35,911 nucleotides of DNA from Rubrivivax benzoatilyticus JA2 = ATCC BAA-35 (lineage in GTDB: Bacteria; Pseudomonadota; Gammaproteobacteria; Burkholderiales; Burkholderiaceae_C), in NCBI RefSeq assembly GCF_000190375.1, contig NZ_AEWG01000128.1:1-35911 (forward strand), read 5' to 3'. The position numbers and the translations under genes are program-made. The notes beneath the pieces are model-generated. The model ran no database searches. It saw nothing but the letters and a program-made list of their open reading frames with translations, and was not told the origin of the DNA. This document shows, in pieces, positions 1 through 8,502 of the stretch. Positions within the stretch are counted from its first letter, which is position 1; each line of letters starts with the position of its first letter.

Positions 1-402
1 GGCGACGTGCGCGCTCTTGGCGCCGGCCGCGGCCAGCGCCAGCGAGCCGCCGAGGCTGGCCAGCATGCCGAGGTTGTTGGCGCGGGCGAGCTGGCGCCGG
101 CGGCTGGCACGGCGCGGCGGCGCGGGCACGGCGGCGGGCGCCGCGGTGGCCGGAGCCGCCAGCCACGGCGCGACGGCGTCCAGCACCTCGCGGCACATCA
201 GCGCCTCGCCGACACGCGTGCCGTCGTACTCGACGACGATGCTGCCGGCCGCCGCGTTGGCGCGCAGCGTGCGCAGCGCCGGCAGCGTGTCCAGCCGCGC
301 CAGCACCGCTTCGCGCAGCGCATCGCGGCGCAGCCGCGCGTCGCGCAGGCGCAGGCGCCCCGGCAGGGACGAGACGATCGGAGCGTGGTGGGCGGTGTCC
401 AT
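1..402 (-). CDS. HMA2-type (heavy-metal-associated-like) protein, partial
   Basis: The frame is open from an ATG at 402 to the left edge, giving 134 residues without a stop, so the C-terminus is missing. The N-terminus reads like the HMA2 family: a 'SLPGRLRLRD' strand at about residues 12-21, a helix with alternating Leu/Arg, then 'AAAGSIVVEYDG' at about 50-61. This is the beta-alpha-beta pattern of a metal-chaperone fold, without the CxxC of classical HMA domains. An Ala/Pro-rich linker (about 80-97) and a basic patch follow, and the last 25 residues look like the start of a membrane or helical segment. The gene is divergent from the fecI-like sigma factor and shares its AT-rich, Fur-box-like upstream region, so iron or metal regulation is plausible. 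The HMA2 assignment is from pattern recall and the function is not established. Confidence 0.6.
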   Translation of the reverse strand, partial: MDTAHHAPIVSSLPGRLRLRDARLRRDALREAVLARLDTLPALRTLRANAAAGSIVVEYDGTRVGEALMCREVLDAVAPWLAAPATAAPAAVPAPPRRASRRRQLARANNLGMLASLGGSLALAAAGAKSAHVA

Positions 403-492
403 GGTCGGTTTGTACGGCCTGAAGGCGCGCGGACGGCTCGTTTGTGTCAAGGCCGGCGCCCGAGGCTCGATCGGCGGCCATCGAAGCTGCAT

Positions 493-511
493 AATAAGAA
501 TAATTCCTATT
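493..511. promoter_or_regulatory. Candidate Fur box between the HMA2 gene and the sigma factor
   Basis: This AT-rich island in GC-rich surroundings matches the 19-bp Fur consensus (GATAATGATAATCATTATC) at 12 of 19 positions, counted by eye. It lies in the 180-bp gap between the divergent HMA2 gene (start 402) and the FecI-like gene (start about 583). It could repress both when iron is sufficient, which would fit a FecI-FecR-receptor locus. Confidence 0.55.
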
Positions 512-582
512 TAACGCACCTCAGACCAGCCGCCGCCAGTCTCCTGCCCGCCGGTGCCGGGCCCCGTCAGACGAGAACGGCC

Positions 583-1068
583 GTGCTGGAGCGTCACTAC
601 CGCGAACTGCTGAACTTCCTCGCCGGCCTGGTCGGCGACCGCCATGCCGCGGCCGACCTGGCCCAGGAGAGCTACGCCCGCGTGCTCGGGCTGCAGCAAG
701 GTGGCCAGGCCGTGCTGGACGGCCGCGCCCTGCTCTACCGCACGGCGCGCAACCTCGTCGTCGACCGCCACCGCCGCGCCGCGCTGCGCCGCCACGAGGC
801 GCTGGACGAACTGGCGGAGGAGGAGCACCCGAGCGCGCCGCCGCAGTCGCGGCCCGACGAGGCGCTGGCCTCGCGCCAGGACGTGCAGGCCTGCCTGGCG
901 GCGATCGAGGCGCTGCCGCCACGCTGCCGCGAGGCCTTCGTGCTGCACGTCTTCGACGAGCTGAGCCAGGCCCAGGTCGCCGAACGCATGGGCATCTCGG
1001 TCAGCATGGTCGAGAAACACGTCGCACGCGGGCTGCTGGCCTGCCGCGCCGCGCGGGCCGGGGGGTGA
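583..1068 (+). CDS. FecI-like ECF RNA polymerase sigma factor
   Basis: This is an extracytoplasmic-function sigma factor of the iron-starvation (FecI) group, about 161 residues, close to the family's usual 165-170. Region 2 is at the N-terminus ('HYRELLNFLAGLVGDRHAAA', then 'DLAQESYARVL' and 'LYRTARNLVVDRHRR'). Region 4 is at the C-terminus ('LPPRCREAFVLHVFDELSQ', then the HTH 'AERMGISVSMVEKHV'). The frame is open much further upstream, but the GTG at 583 is chosen because family similarity begins there and it lies downstream of the Fur-like site; the Shine-Dalgarno sequence is weak. A fecR-like gene follows at once, then a TonB receptor with an STN domain, so this sigma factor probably directs transcription of the receptor operon when the receptor signals siderophore binding. 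Confidence 0.88.
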   Translation: MLERHYRELLNFLAGLVGDRHAAADLAQESYARVLGLQQGGQAVLDGRALLYRTARNLVVDRHRRAALRRHEALDELAEEEHPSAPPQSRPDEALASRQDVQACLAAIEALPPRCREAFVLHVFDELSQAQVAERMGISVSMVEKHVARGLLACRAARAGG

Positions 1069-1112
1069 GGGAAACGGGCCGTTCGTGCGTCTACGGTCAC
1101 GAGGACTGCCCG

Positions 1113-2186
1113 ATGCCGCCACCGCCCGACGCCCCGCCGCCCGCGACCCACGACGACGCCGCGGCGCGCTGGGCCGTGCGCCGGCGCAGCGGCCTGGACA
1201 GCGACGGCCGCCGCGCGCTGCAGGCCTGGCTGGACGCCGACCCGCGCCACGCACAGGCCCTGGCCGAACTCGAGACGACCTTCGAGCACGTGGCCACGCT
1301 GCCGGCCGACGAGGTCGCACGGCTGCGTGCCGGAATCGTGCACGTCTCGCCGGGTGGACCGCCGCCAGCCGTGCCGCCGCGCCCGGCGCGGCGGCTGCAG
1401 CGGATGCTGGGCGCGGCGCTGGCGCTGGCCACGCTGGGCGTCGGCTGGACGGCCTGGGACCGCTGGACGCGGCAGCCGCGCTTCGAGCAGCACTACGCCA
1501 CGCAGCGCGGCGAGCAGCTCGCCGTCACGCTGCCCGACGCCGCGACCGACGGCAGCCGGGTGCGCCTGGACAGCGCGACCCGGCTCGACGTGCGCCTGTA
1601 CCGCGACCGGCGCGAACTGCGGCTGCACGAGGGCCGCGCGGCCTTCGCCGTGCACGCCGACGCGCGGCGCCCGTTCCACGTGCGGGCCGGCACGCTGGAC
1701 GTCGTCGTCACCGGCACGCGCTTCACGGTGCGCCACACGCGTGCGGGGCTGGACGCCGGGCTGACGGTGGTCGAGGTCGAGGAAGGCCGGGTGCGCGTGA
1801 CGCCGCAGGCCGGCGCCGCGCCGGACGCGGTGGTCGAGCTGCACGCCGGACAGCGGCTGAGCTCCGGCGGCGACGGCAGGCCCGGCCCGGCGCGGCCGCT
1901 GAGCAGCGCCGACGCGGCCGCCTGGCGCGAAGGCCGCATCGCCTTCGACGGCGTGCCGCTGGCCCAGGCGCTGGCCGAGTTCGAGCGCTACGGGCCCACC
2001 GGCGTCGTCGTGCGCGACCCGGCGGTCGGCGCGCTGCCGGTCGGCGGCAGCTGGCGTGTCGGCGACGCCCGGCGCTTCGCCGAGACGCTGCCCGAGCTGC
2101 TGCCGGTGCGGCTGCGGCCGCACGACGGCGTGCTGGAGCTCGTCGCGCATCCGGCACGGCCGCTCCGATCAGGTCACGCGAGGTAA
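1113..2186 (+). CDS. FecR-like anti-sigma / sigma-regulator membrane protein
   Basis: This is a FecR-family protein of about 357 residues. A cytoplasmic DUF4880-type N-terminal segment ('AARWAVRRRSGLD', 'LQAWLDADPRHAQALAELE') binds the sigma factor in this family. One membrane segment follows ('MLGAALALATLGVGWTAWD'), then the periplasmic FecR domain ('DGSRVRLDSATRLDVRLY', 'GTLDVVVTGTRFTVRH') and a C-terminal STN-like/DUF4974 region ('IAFDGVPLAQALAEFERYG'). ATG 1113 is chosen because GAGGA lies 8 bases before it; a GTG at 1065 that overlaps the sigma factor's stop is the alternative. It should relay occupancy of the downstream receptor's signalling domain to the FecI-like factor. Confidence 0.87.
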   Translation: MPPPPDAPPPATHDDAAARWAVRRRSGLDSDGRRALQAWLDADPRHAQALAELETTFEHVATLPADEVARLRAGIVHVSPGGPPPAVPPRPARRLQRMLGAALALATLGVGWTAWDRWTRQPRFEQHYATQRGEQLAVTLPDAATDGSRVRLDSATRLDVRLYRDRRELRLHEGRAAFAVHADARRPFHVRAGTLDVVVTGTRFTVRHTRAGLDAGLTVVEVEEGRVRVTPQAGAAPDAVVELHAGQRLSSGGDGRPGPARPLSSADAAAWREGRIAFDGVPLAQALAEFERYGPTGVVVRDPAVGALPVGGSWRVGDARRFAETLPELLPVRLRPHDGVLELVAHPARPLRSGHAR

Positions 2187-2190
2187 CGCG

Positions 2191-2204
2191 AAATATTCTC
2201 ATTC
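2191..2204. promoter_or_regulatory. Weak Fur-box-like AT-rich site upstream of the TonB receptor
   Basis: The 115-bp gap between the fecR-like gene and the receptor contains one AT-rich run that matches about 8 of 14 positions of the Fur core. It could be a degenerate Fur box, or part of the promoter read by the FecI-like sigma factor. The evidence is composition and position only. Confidence 0.28.
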
Positions 2205-2301
2205 GTGACGTGAGGGTTCGCGGCGGCCGTGCGTCTGCATCGGCAGGAGCGGGGCGGCCATCCGGCGCCCGGCCCAGAAGACACCGCAAGAGGACTCTCC
2301 G

Positions 2302-4707
2302 ATGCGCCGAGCGCGATTCACCCCTGCCCCCCTGGCCCTGGCGGCCGCCGCCGTCGTCCTGAACCTGGCGACCTCCGTGCCCGTGCACGCCCAGACCGGC
2401 GCCACCGCGGCCGCGCCGCTGGCGCTGGAGCTGCCCGCCCAGCCGCTGGGCCAGGCGCTCAACGAACTGGCCCGCCGGGCCGACCTGCAACTCAGCTTCC
2501 CGGCCGATGCCGTCGCCGGGCGGACGGCGCCCGCGGTCTCGGGCCGGCTGACGCCGGAACAGGCGCTGCAGCGTCTGCTGGCCGGCAGCGGCCTGGCGGC
2601 CGACATCGACGGCAGGCGTGTAGTCGTCAAGCCGGCCGACGCGGTGCGCGAGTCGGCGCTGCCGGCGGTGAAGGCCAGCGCCGGCGCGCTGGCCGGCGAC
2701 CTGCCGGCGCCGCATGCCGGCGGCCAGGTCGCGCGCGGTGCGCGCGTCGGCGCGCTGGGCAACCTGTCGGTCATGGACACGCCGTTCAGCACCATCGCCT
2801 ACACCGCCGAACTGATCGCGCAGCAGCAGGCGCGCACCGTGGCCGAAGTGCTGGGCAACGACCCGGCGACACGTTTCACGACCTCGGCCGGCCACGCCTA
2901 CGAGAACTTCCGCGTGCGCGGCTTCGACGTCAACGCCGGCGACCTGGCGATCGAGGGGATGTACGGCCTGGCGCCGGTCGGCCACTCGCCGGTGGAGGCC
3001 CTGGAACGCGTCGAGCTGCTGAAGGGCCCGAGCGCGCTGTTCAGCGGGATGCCGCCGGGCGGCGGCGTCGGCGGTGTCGTCAACCTGGTGCCCAAACGCG
3101 CCGGCGACGAGCCGCTGACGCGTGCGAGCTTCGGCCTGCAGTCCGACTCTCAGGCCGAACTCGCGCTCGACCTGGGCCGGCGCTTCGGCGAGCACAAGCA
3201 GTGGGGCCTGCGCGTCAACACCGCCTACGCCGACGGCGACACGACGCTGGACGAGCAGAGCAAGAAGCGCGAGTTCCTGTCGGCTGCGCTGGACTTCCGC
3301 GGCGAGGCGCTGACGGCCACGCTGGACGCCTACACCAGCACCGAGAAGTTCGACGGCGGCACGCCGGCGATGTACTGGTTCGCGACGACCGACATCCCCG
3401 GCGCGCCGGACCCGAGCACCAACCAGTTCCGCAACGGCTGGGGCGAGCTGAAGAGCCAGGCCGTCATCGCACGCGCCGAGTACACGATCCACGAGCAGCT
3501 CGATGCCTTCGCCGGCGTCGGCCGGCGCGAGCACGACTACGCCGGCTTCATCAACGGCACGCACGCGCGCCAGATCGCCGCCAACGGCGACTACAGCGGC
3601 CGCATGGTCGGCCAGCGCGGCTACAGCGACACCGTCTCCGCCGAGGCCGGGCTGCGCGGACGCTTCGCCACGGCCGGCGTCCGCCACGAGCTGGTGCTGC
3701 ACGCCACGCGGCTGGATCAGGAGGACGGCTCGGCGGTCAACATGGCCAGCTTCAGCTCCAACATCTATCGCCCGATCACGCCGACGATGGTGGCCGTGCC
3801 GGGCACGGCGCCCAAGACCGGCGAGACGACGCTGGACAGCCTGGCGCTGGTCGACACCCTGTCCTTCCTGGACGACCGCCTGCGGCTGACGCTGGGCGCT
3901 CGCCACCAGGGCGTGGAGACCCGCAGCTTCAACCCCGCCGGCGCGGTGACCGCGCACTATGACAAGAGCGCGCTGACGCCGGCCGTCGCCGTCGTCGCCA
4001 AGCCCTGGGGCCAGGACGTCTCGCTGTACGCCAACTACGTGCAGGGGCTGAGCAAGGGCGACACCGTCAGCGCCGCGCTGAACGGCGGCAAGGAACTGGT
4101 CTTCGCGCCGTACAAGACCGAGCAGAAGGAGCTCGGCGTGAAGTGGACGACGGGCCGCTTCACCAACACCGTGAGCCTGTTCGAGATCGGCAAGCCGGTG
4201 CTGGTGACCACCGGCGATCCCTTGGCGCCGACCTACAGCGACGACGGCGAGAAGCGCGTGCGCGGCGTCGAATGGAGCACCTTCGGCGAGCCGATGGCCG
4301 GTGTGCGTGTGCTCGGCGGCATCAGCTACAACCAGGGCAAGCTGACCCGGACCGCCTTCGGCCAGAACGACGGCCACGACGCCGTGGGCACGCCGCGCTG
4401 GCAAGGCAACCTCGGCGCCGAATGGGACACGCCCTGGCTGCAGGGCCTGACGCTCAGCACGCGCCTCACGGCCACCGGCGAGCAGTACCTGGACCAGGCC
4501 AACACCCAGCGCATCCCCGGCTGGAGCCAGATCGACGTCGGCGCGCGCTACGCCACCGAGCTGATGGGGCGGCCGACGCAGTGGCGCCTGGGCGTCAACA
4601 ACCTGTTCGACCGCCACTATTACGCCGGCAGCTTCAGCGACAGCACGCCGATCGCCACGCTGGGCGCCAAGCGCAGCGTCGCGGCCTCGGTGACGGTGGA
4701 CTTCTGA
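2302..4707 (+). CDS. TonB-dependent siderophore receptor with STN signalling domain
   Basis: This is an outer-membrane ferric-siderophore receptor of 801 residues. It has a signal peptide (MRRARF, a hydrophobic core, then 'VPVHAQ' at about 27-32). The STN domain occupies about 45-115 ('LPAQPLGQALNELARRADLQ', 'LTPEQALQRLLAGSGL'). The plug follows at about 155-265, with 'AEVLGNDPATRF', 'YENFRVRGFD', 'VERVELLKGPSALFSG'-like text and 'GGGVGGVVNLVPKR'. The rest is a 22-strand-type barrel that ends in a terminal aromatic (VTVDF), as expected for outer-membrane insertion. The start is supported by AAGAGGA about 8 bases upstream. The STN domain together with the adjacent fecI/fecR-like pair indicates a transducer-type receptor that activates its own operon. 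The siderophore is not identifiable from sequence. Confidence 0.93.
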   Translation: MRRARFTPAPLALAAAAVVLNLATSVPVHAQTGATAAAPLALELPAQPLGQALNELARRADLQLSFPADAVAGRTAPAVSGRLTPEQALQRLLAGSGLAADIDGRRVVVKPADAVRESALPAVKASAGALAGDLPAPHAGGQVARGARVGALGNLSVMDTPFSTIAYTAELIAQQQARTVAEVLGNDPATRFTTSAGHAYENFRVRGFDVNAGDLAIEGMYGLAPVGHSPVEALERVELLKGPSALFSGMPPGGGVGGVVNLVPKRAGDEPLTRASFGLQSDSQAELALDLGRRFGEHKQWGLRVNTAYADGDTTLDEQSKKREFLSAALDFRGEALTATLDAYTSTEKFDGGTPAMYWFATTDIPGAPDPSTNQFRNGWGELKSQAVIARAEYTIHEQLDAFAGVGRREHDYAGFINGTHARQIAANGDYSGRMVGQRGYSDTVSAEAGLRGRFATAGVRHELVLHATRLDQEDGSAVNMASFSSNIYRPITPTMVAVPGTAPKTGETTLDSLALVDTLSFLDDRLRLTLGARHQGVETRSFNPAGAVTAHYDKSALTPAVAVVAKPWGQDVSLYANYVQGLSKGDTVSAALNGGKELVFAPYKTEQKELGVKWTTGRFTNTVSLFEIGKPVLVTTGDPLAPTYSDDGEKRVRGVEWSTFGEPMAGVRVLGGISYNQGKLTRTAFGQNDGHDAVGTPRWQGNLGAEWDTPWLQGLTLSTRLTATGEQYLDQANTQRIPGWSQIDVGARYATELMGRPTQWRLGVNNLFDRHYYAGSFSDSTPIATLGAKRSVAASVTVDF

Positions 4708-4712
4708 GCGCC

Positions 4713-5639
4713 GTGCACGCGACGACCCCGAAGCGCGCGCTCGCCGGCCTGGCGCTGGTGCTGGCCGCCGGCGCCGCGCCGGCGGCCGACACGCCGGTGC
4801 AACTGCCCGGCGCACGCCAGTTCGACATGGCGGCCGAGGGCAGCGGGCCGCGCTACCGCATCTTCGTCTCCGAGCCCGACGCGCCTGCGCCGGCCGCGGG
4901 CTATCCGGTGCTCTACGTGCTCGACGGCAACGCCGCGTTTCCGGTGGCCGCCTTCCTGGCGCGTTCGGTGGCCTCGCGGCGCGAGGTCACCGGGCAGGCG
5001 CCGCTGCTCGTCGTCGGCATCGGCTACCCCGGCGACGCCGACTTCGACGTCGCGGCGCGCCGGCGCGACTACACCGTCGGCGTGGCCGAGCCCGGCGCCG
5101 CCGGCCGCGAAGGCGGCGCCGAGCGCTTCCTCGACTTCGTCGAACGCGAACTGAAGCCGCGCATCGCCGCCCGCCACCCGGTCGACACGCAGCGCCAGGC
5201 GCTGTTCGGCCACTCCTTCGGCGGCCTGCTGGTGCTGCACGCGGCGTTCACGCGGCCGGCGAGCTTCACGACCTTCGTCGCGTCGAGCCCGTCGATCTGG
5301 TGGAACGGCCGGCGTGTGCTCGACGGGCTGCTACAGCCGCCGGCGGCCGTGCCGCGGCTGCAGCTCAGCGTCGGCGCGCTGGAGGACACGCCGCCGCCGG
5401 GCCGGCTGTCGCCCGAGCGGCTGGCGCTGCTGGCCGAACGTTCGATGGTCGGCGAAGCGCGGGCGCTGGCCACGCGGCTGCAGGCGCTGCCGGCCTGGCA
5501 GGGGCGCTTCGCCTTCCACGAGTTCGACGGCGAGAACCACGGCTGGGTGTGGCTGCCGGCGCTGTCGCGCGGCCTGCAGTTCTTTCTCGACCAACCCGCG
5601 GCGCCGGCCTCCGGCGCACGCCAGGAGGACGCTTCATGA
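4713..5639 (+). CDS. Secreted alpha/beta hydrolase, siderophore-esterase-like (IroE/esterase-D type)
   Basis: This putative esterase of the PF00756 type has about 308 residues from GTG 4713, five bases after the receptor's stop. Residues 1-26 look like a signal peptide ('ALAGLALVLAAGAAPAA'), so it probably acts in the periplasm. Recognisable elements are 'YPVLYVLDGNAAF' (about 64-76), the nucleophile elbow 'GHSFGG' with Ser at about 168, 'SSPSIWW' at about 191-197, and a C-terminal 'ENHGWV' that supplies the catalytic His. IroE- and BesA-like enzymes of this fold hydrolyse ester siderophores or their ferric complexes. Its place between a siderophore receptor and PepSY-type membrane genes supports such a role, but the substrate is inference. 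Its TGA overlaps the next ATG (ATGA, 5636-5639). Confidence 0.82.
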   Translation: MHATTPKRALAGLALVLAAGAAPAADTPVQLPGARQFDMAAEGSGPRYRIFVSEPDAPAPAAGYPVLYVLDGNAAFPVAAFLARSVASRREVTGQAPLLVVGIGYPGDADFDVAARRRDYTVGVAEPGAAGREGGAERFLDFVERELKPRIAARHPVDTQRQALFGHSFGGLLVLHAAFTRPASFTTFVASSPSIWWNGRRVLDGLLQPPAAVPRLQLSVGALEDTPPPGRLSPERLALLAERSMVGEARALATRLQALPAWQGRFAFHEFDGENHGWVWLPALSRGLQFFLDQPAAPASGARQEDAS

Positions 5640-5920
5640 GTTTCACGCTCGCGGGACTGGCCGCCACGCTGGCCGGCAGCGCCTGCCTGTACCTGGCCTC
5701 GCCGCACCAGCAATGGCGCCGGCGGCCCTGGCCGGCAGGCCCGGCACGCGCCGCCGCGGCGGCGCTGTGGTGCCTGGCGCTGGCGGCGATGGGCCAGGCC
5801 CTGCAGCCGCTGGCCGCGGCCTTCTGCTTCGCCACCGCCTTGATGCTGAGCCTGACGCTGCCGCCCTACCTGGGCGCGCTGCGGGCCGCCTACCGGAGCC
5901 CCGGCGATGGCCCGCGCTGA
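5636..5920 (+). CDS. DUF3325 family small membrane protein
   Basis: This 94-residue protein has three hydrophobic segments (about residues 4-20, 38-55 and 58-83) separated by short loops, with 'SPHQQW' after the first. Length, topology and that short motif match DUF3325 proteins, which occur in TonB-receptor operons beside DUF3649 and PepSY membrane proteins. It starts with ATG at 5636, overlaps the esterase stop by four bases, and has AGGAGGA upstream at 5623-5629. Its biochemical role is unknown; context suggests help with ferric-siderophore processing at the inner membrane. Confidence 0.75.
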   Translation: MSFTLAGLAATLAGSACLYLASPHQQWRRRPWPAGPARAAAAALWCLALAAMGQALQPLAAAFCFATALMLSLTLPPYLGALRAAYRSPGDGPR

Positions 5921-6197
5921 CACGATGCGCCGCGACTGGCTGGCCAAGACGCTGGCCGGCAGCCTGCTCGGGCTGACGCTGGCGCTGGGCTGCAGCGCCA
6001 TCTTCGACGTGCTGGCCGCGGCGCTGCCGCTGCCGGTGCGCGCCCAGCTCGCGATGTGGATGGTGGCGCCGATCTGGCTGGGCACGCTGTCGGGCTGCTA
6101 CTTCTTCGCCGACGGCTGGCGCGCCTGGCGCGGCCTGGCCCTGGCCAACCTCGCCGTCTTCGGTGCCTGGGCGCTGCTGCGCCAGTTCCTTGCCTGA
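5907..6197 (+). CDS. DUF3649 family small membrane protein
   Basis: This 96-residue protein has three predicted membrane helices ('TLAGSLLGLTLALGCSAIF', 'AMWMVAPIWLGTLSGCYFF' and 'GLALANLAVFGAWALL'). The helix pattern and neighbourhood fit DUF3649, a family of unknown function linked to iron-siderophore loci. The ATG at 5907 overlaps the DUF3325 gene by 14 bases; ATG 5925 (MRRDWLAK) is an alternative start just after that gene's stop. It is probably translationally coupled to the genes on both sides. Confidence 0.75.
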   Translation: MARADTMRRDWLAKTLAGSLLGLTLALGCSAIFDVLAAALPLPVRAQLAMWMVAPIWLGTLSGCYFFADGWRAWRGLALANLAVFGAWALLRQFLA

Positions 6198-6204
6198 TCC
6201 CGCC

Positions 6205-7840
6205 ATGCGAGCCGAAGTCCTGCGCATCTACAAGTCGGTCCACACCTGGACCGGCATCGTCTCCGGCATGGCGCTGTTCATCGCCTTCTATGCCGGCGCC
6301 CTCACCGTCTTCAAGGAGCCGCTGGCACGCTGGGCGAGCCCGCCGGCGCAGCAGGCGGCGGTGCCGCTGGAGCGTGCGCAGGAGCTGATCCTGCGCACGC
6401 TGCAGGCCGAGCCGGCCGCCGCACGCGGCTTCACGCTGCATCTGCGCGACACCGAGAACGTGCCCGGCCGGCTGAGCTGGACGGTGCGCGACGCCGAGGC
6501 CGACGACCACGACCACCGCCACCTGCGCCACTTCGTAGCCACGCTGGACGCCGAGGGCCGGGCCGTCACCCAGCCGGCCGCTCCGACGCAGCTGGGCCAG
6601 TTCATCGACGTGCTGCACCGCGTTGTCGGCCTGCCGGTGGACAACGACCCCAACCGCTGGGTGATGGGCGTGGTGTCGGCGCTGTACGCGCTGGCGCTGG
6701 TGTCCGGCGTCATCGTGCTGCTGCCGTCGCTGGTCAAGGACTTCTTCGCGCTGCGCGTCGGCCCCAACCTGAAGCGCATGTGGCTGGACGCGCACAACGT
6801 CGTCGGCATCGTCAGCCTGCCGTTTCACGTCGTGATGGCGCTGACGGCGGTGGTCTTCGCCTTCCACGACGGCCTCTACGCGCTGCAGGACCGGCTGCTG
6901 CACGAAGGCCGGCTCGCCACCGCCTTCCAGCGCGCGCCGGCCGCCGACGGCGCCGCCCCGCGCGACGCGGCGGCGATGCGCCCGCCGGCCGAGCTGCTGG
7001 CAGCGGTCGCGCAGGTCGCGCCGGGCTTCGTGCCGACGGCGATGCAGTACCAGCAGCCCACCGGGGCCCGCGCCGCGGTGCGCGTCTGGGGCCAGGACGA
7101 GAGCGCGGTGGCACCGCGCGCGCATGGCGGCTTCGTCGTCGTCGACCCGTACAGCGCGCGCATCGTCGGGCGCGAGGCCCTGCCCGGCCAGCAGTCGGCG
7201 CCCAACACCGTCATCAGCAGCATCTTCGCGCTGCACATGGCCTCGTTCGCCGGCGACCCGGTGAAATGGCTGTACTTCGTGCTCGGCCTGGCCGGCGCCT
7301 GGCTGTTCTACAGCGGCAACCTGCTGTGGATCGAGAGCCGGCGCAAACGCGGCGCCGAGCCGCCGCGGCGCACGCGCTGGATGGCCGCGGCGACGATCGG
7401 CGTCTGCCTGGGCAGCGTCTGCGGGATCTCGGCGACGATCGCCGCGGCCAAGTGGCTGCCGGGGCTGGTCGACGACGTCGGCGCCGGCCACCGCTGGACC
7501 TACTACGCGGTGTTCTTCGCCGCGATCGGCTGGGCCTTCTGGCGCGGCAGCGCACGCGGCTCGGTGCAGCTGCTGTGGGCAGCCGTCGTGCTGACGGCGG
7601 CGATCCCGGCCAGTTCGCTGCTCGGCGCGCTGGCGCCCGGGCTCGGCCCCTGGGCGCCGGCCTCGGGCGCGGCGCTGGCGGTCGACCTGACGGCCGCCGC
7701 CGGGGGCGGCGCTGCTGGCCTGGATGGCGCGCGCCACGGCGCGGCGCGTGCACCACGGGCCGGCGCCCAGCGTCTGGGCGGCGTCACAGGCGGCGCCGAC
7801 GGCAGCGCAGGTCCCGGCGACGGCGGGGCGCGAGGGCTGA
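6205..7840 (+). CDS. PepSY-associated TM protein, apparent +1 frameshift near 3' end
   Basis: This large inner-membrane PepSY protein resembles the PiuB/FoxB-type proteins linked to ferric-siderophore reduction. It begins MRAEVLRIYKSVHTWTGIVSG; membrane helices lie at about residues 15-36 and 155-178, with more near 200-225, 350-372 and beyond, and periplasmic PepSY-like loops lie between them. Codons 6205-7701 are intact. In the five-G run at 7702-7706 the sensible frame is lost: with four Gs the protein continues 'AAAGAALLAWMARATARRVH' and stops at TGA 7838-7840. As given, the original frame instead reads antisense through the next two genes to 8760. The fault is either a 1-base sequencing insertion or a real truncating mutation; the end shown here assumes the repaired frame. 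It ends the iron-uptake operon. Confidence 0.8.
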
Positions 7841-7848
7841 AGACGGGC

Positions 7849-7880
7849 CGGCCCTGCCGCGCCCAGGCTCCGCAGGGCTG
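7849..7880. terminator. Candidate bidirectional hairpin between convergent genes
   Basis: An inverted repeat (GCCCTGC at 7851-7857 with GCAGGGC at 7872-7878, extendable by a G-U and a C-G pair) sits in the 47-bp gap between the PepSY gene and the convergent ExoD gene. There is no T-tract on either side, so intrinsic termination is only a possibility. Confidence 0.3.
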
Positions 7881-7887
7881 CCCGGGT

Positions 7888-8502
7888 TCACTCCCGTCCA
7901 GACAGAACCCAGCCCAGGATCCATTCGCCGCCCCAGGCCCAGGCCATCAGCAGCAGGCCGGTCGTGACCACGAGGGCCACCCCCGACATCAGCAGCCCCA
8001 GGATCACGGCAACCCCGTCGCGAAACACCAGCCCCAGGCCGATGAACATCAGCGCGACGGCCGGCAGCAGGTTGCCGAACGGAATCGGCATCACGACGAT
8101 GGCGGCCATCGAGCCGACGGCGAGCGCCGTCGCCGATCGCCGGCCGGCGAGCGCCAGGTGGCTCCATCGGGTCCTGGCACAACGGCCCGCCACGGCATAG
8201 GCCGACGCCAGCCCGACCAGCACCCGCCGGGCCCAACGAAGCGGCAGTTCGAGCTCGGCCACCCGTGGCGGCAGACACGGCGCACCGTGGCCCCGCCACA
8301 TGGCGACCGCCAGCGCCGCCATCCCCACGCCGAGCACCGTGCCGACACCGGGCACCGGCAGCAGACAGGGCATGGCCAGCAGAAGCAGCAGCGTGCCGTG
8401 GGCGTCAGGCCCGTGGACCTGCGCCATCGTGCGCATCGACACACGCTCCTCCTGGAGGGCGGCGGCGGCATCGCGCAGCCGCTGCACGATCGGCGGCGTC
8501 AT
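7888..8502 (-). CDS. ExoD family membrane protein
   Basis: This 204-residue protein matches the exopolysaccharide-synthesis ExoD family. It has an N-terminal soluble part ('SMRTMAQVHGPDAHGTLLLL'), the family-typical hydrophobic 'AMPCLLPVPGVGTVLGVGMA' at about 39-58, and further helices ('AAIVVMPIPFGNLLPAVALM', 'GVAVILGLLMSGVALVV'). ExoD was named from Rhizobium exopolysaccharide and alkali-sensitivity mutants; the biochemical activity is not established. The ATG at 8500-8502 overlaps the TerC-family stop as ATGA, so the two genes are probably translationally coupled. Confidence 0.82.
   Translation of the reverse strand: MTPPIVQRLRDAAAALQEERVSMRTMAQVHGPDAHGTLLLLLAMPCLLPVPGVGTVLGVGMAALAVAMWRGHGAPCLPPRVAELELPLRWARRVLVGLASAYAVAGRCARTRWSHLALAGRRSATALAVGSMAAIVVMPIPFGNLLPAVALMFIGLGLVFRDGVAVILGLLMSGVALVVTTGLLLMAWAWGGEWILGWVLSGRE

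Noticed and set aside
1723..4815. Very long minus-strand frame (about 1030 codons) opposite fecR and the TonB receptor
   Set aside because: It is a shadow of GC-rich third positions. The plus strand shows recognisable FecR and receptor domains, and this frame has none.
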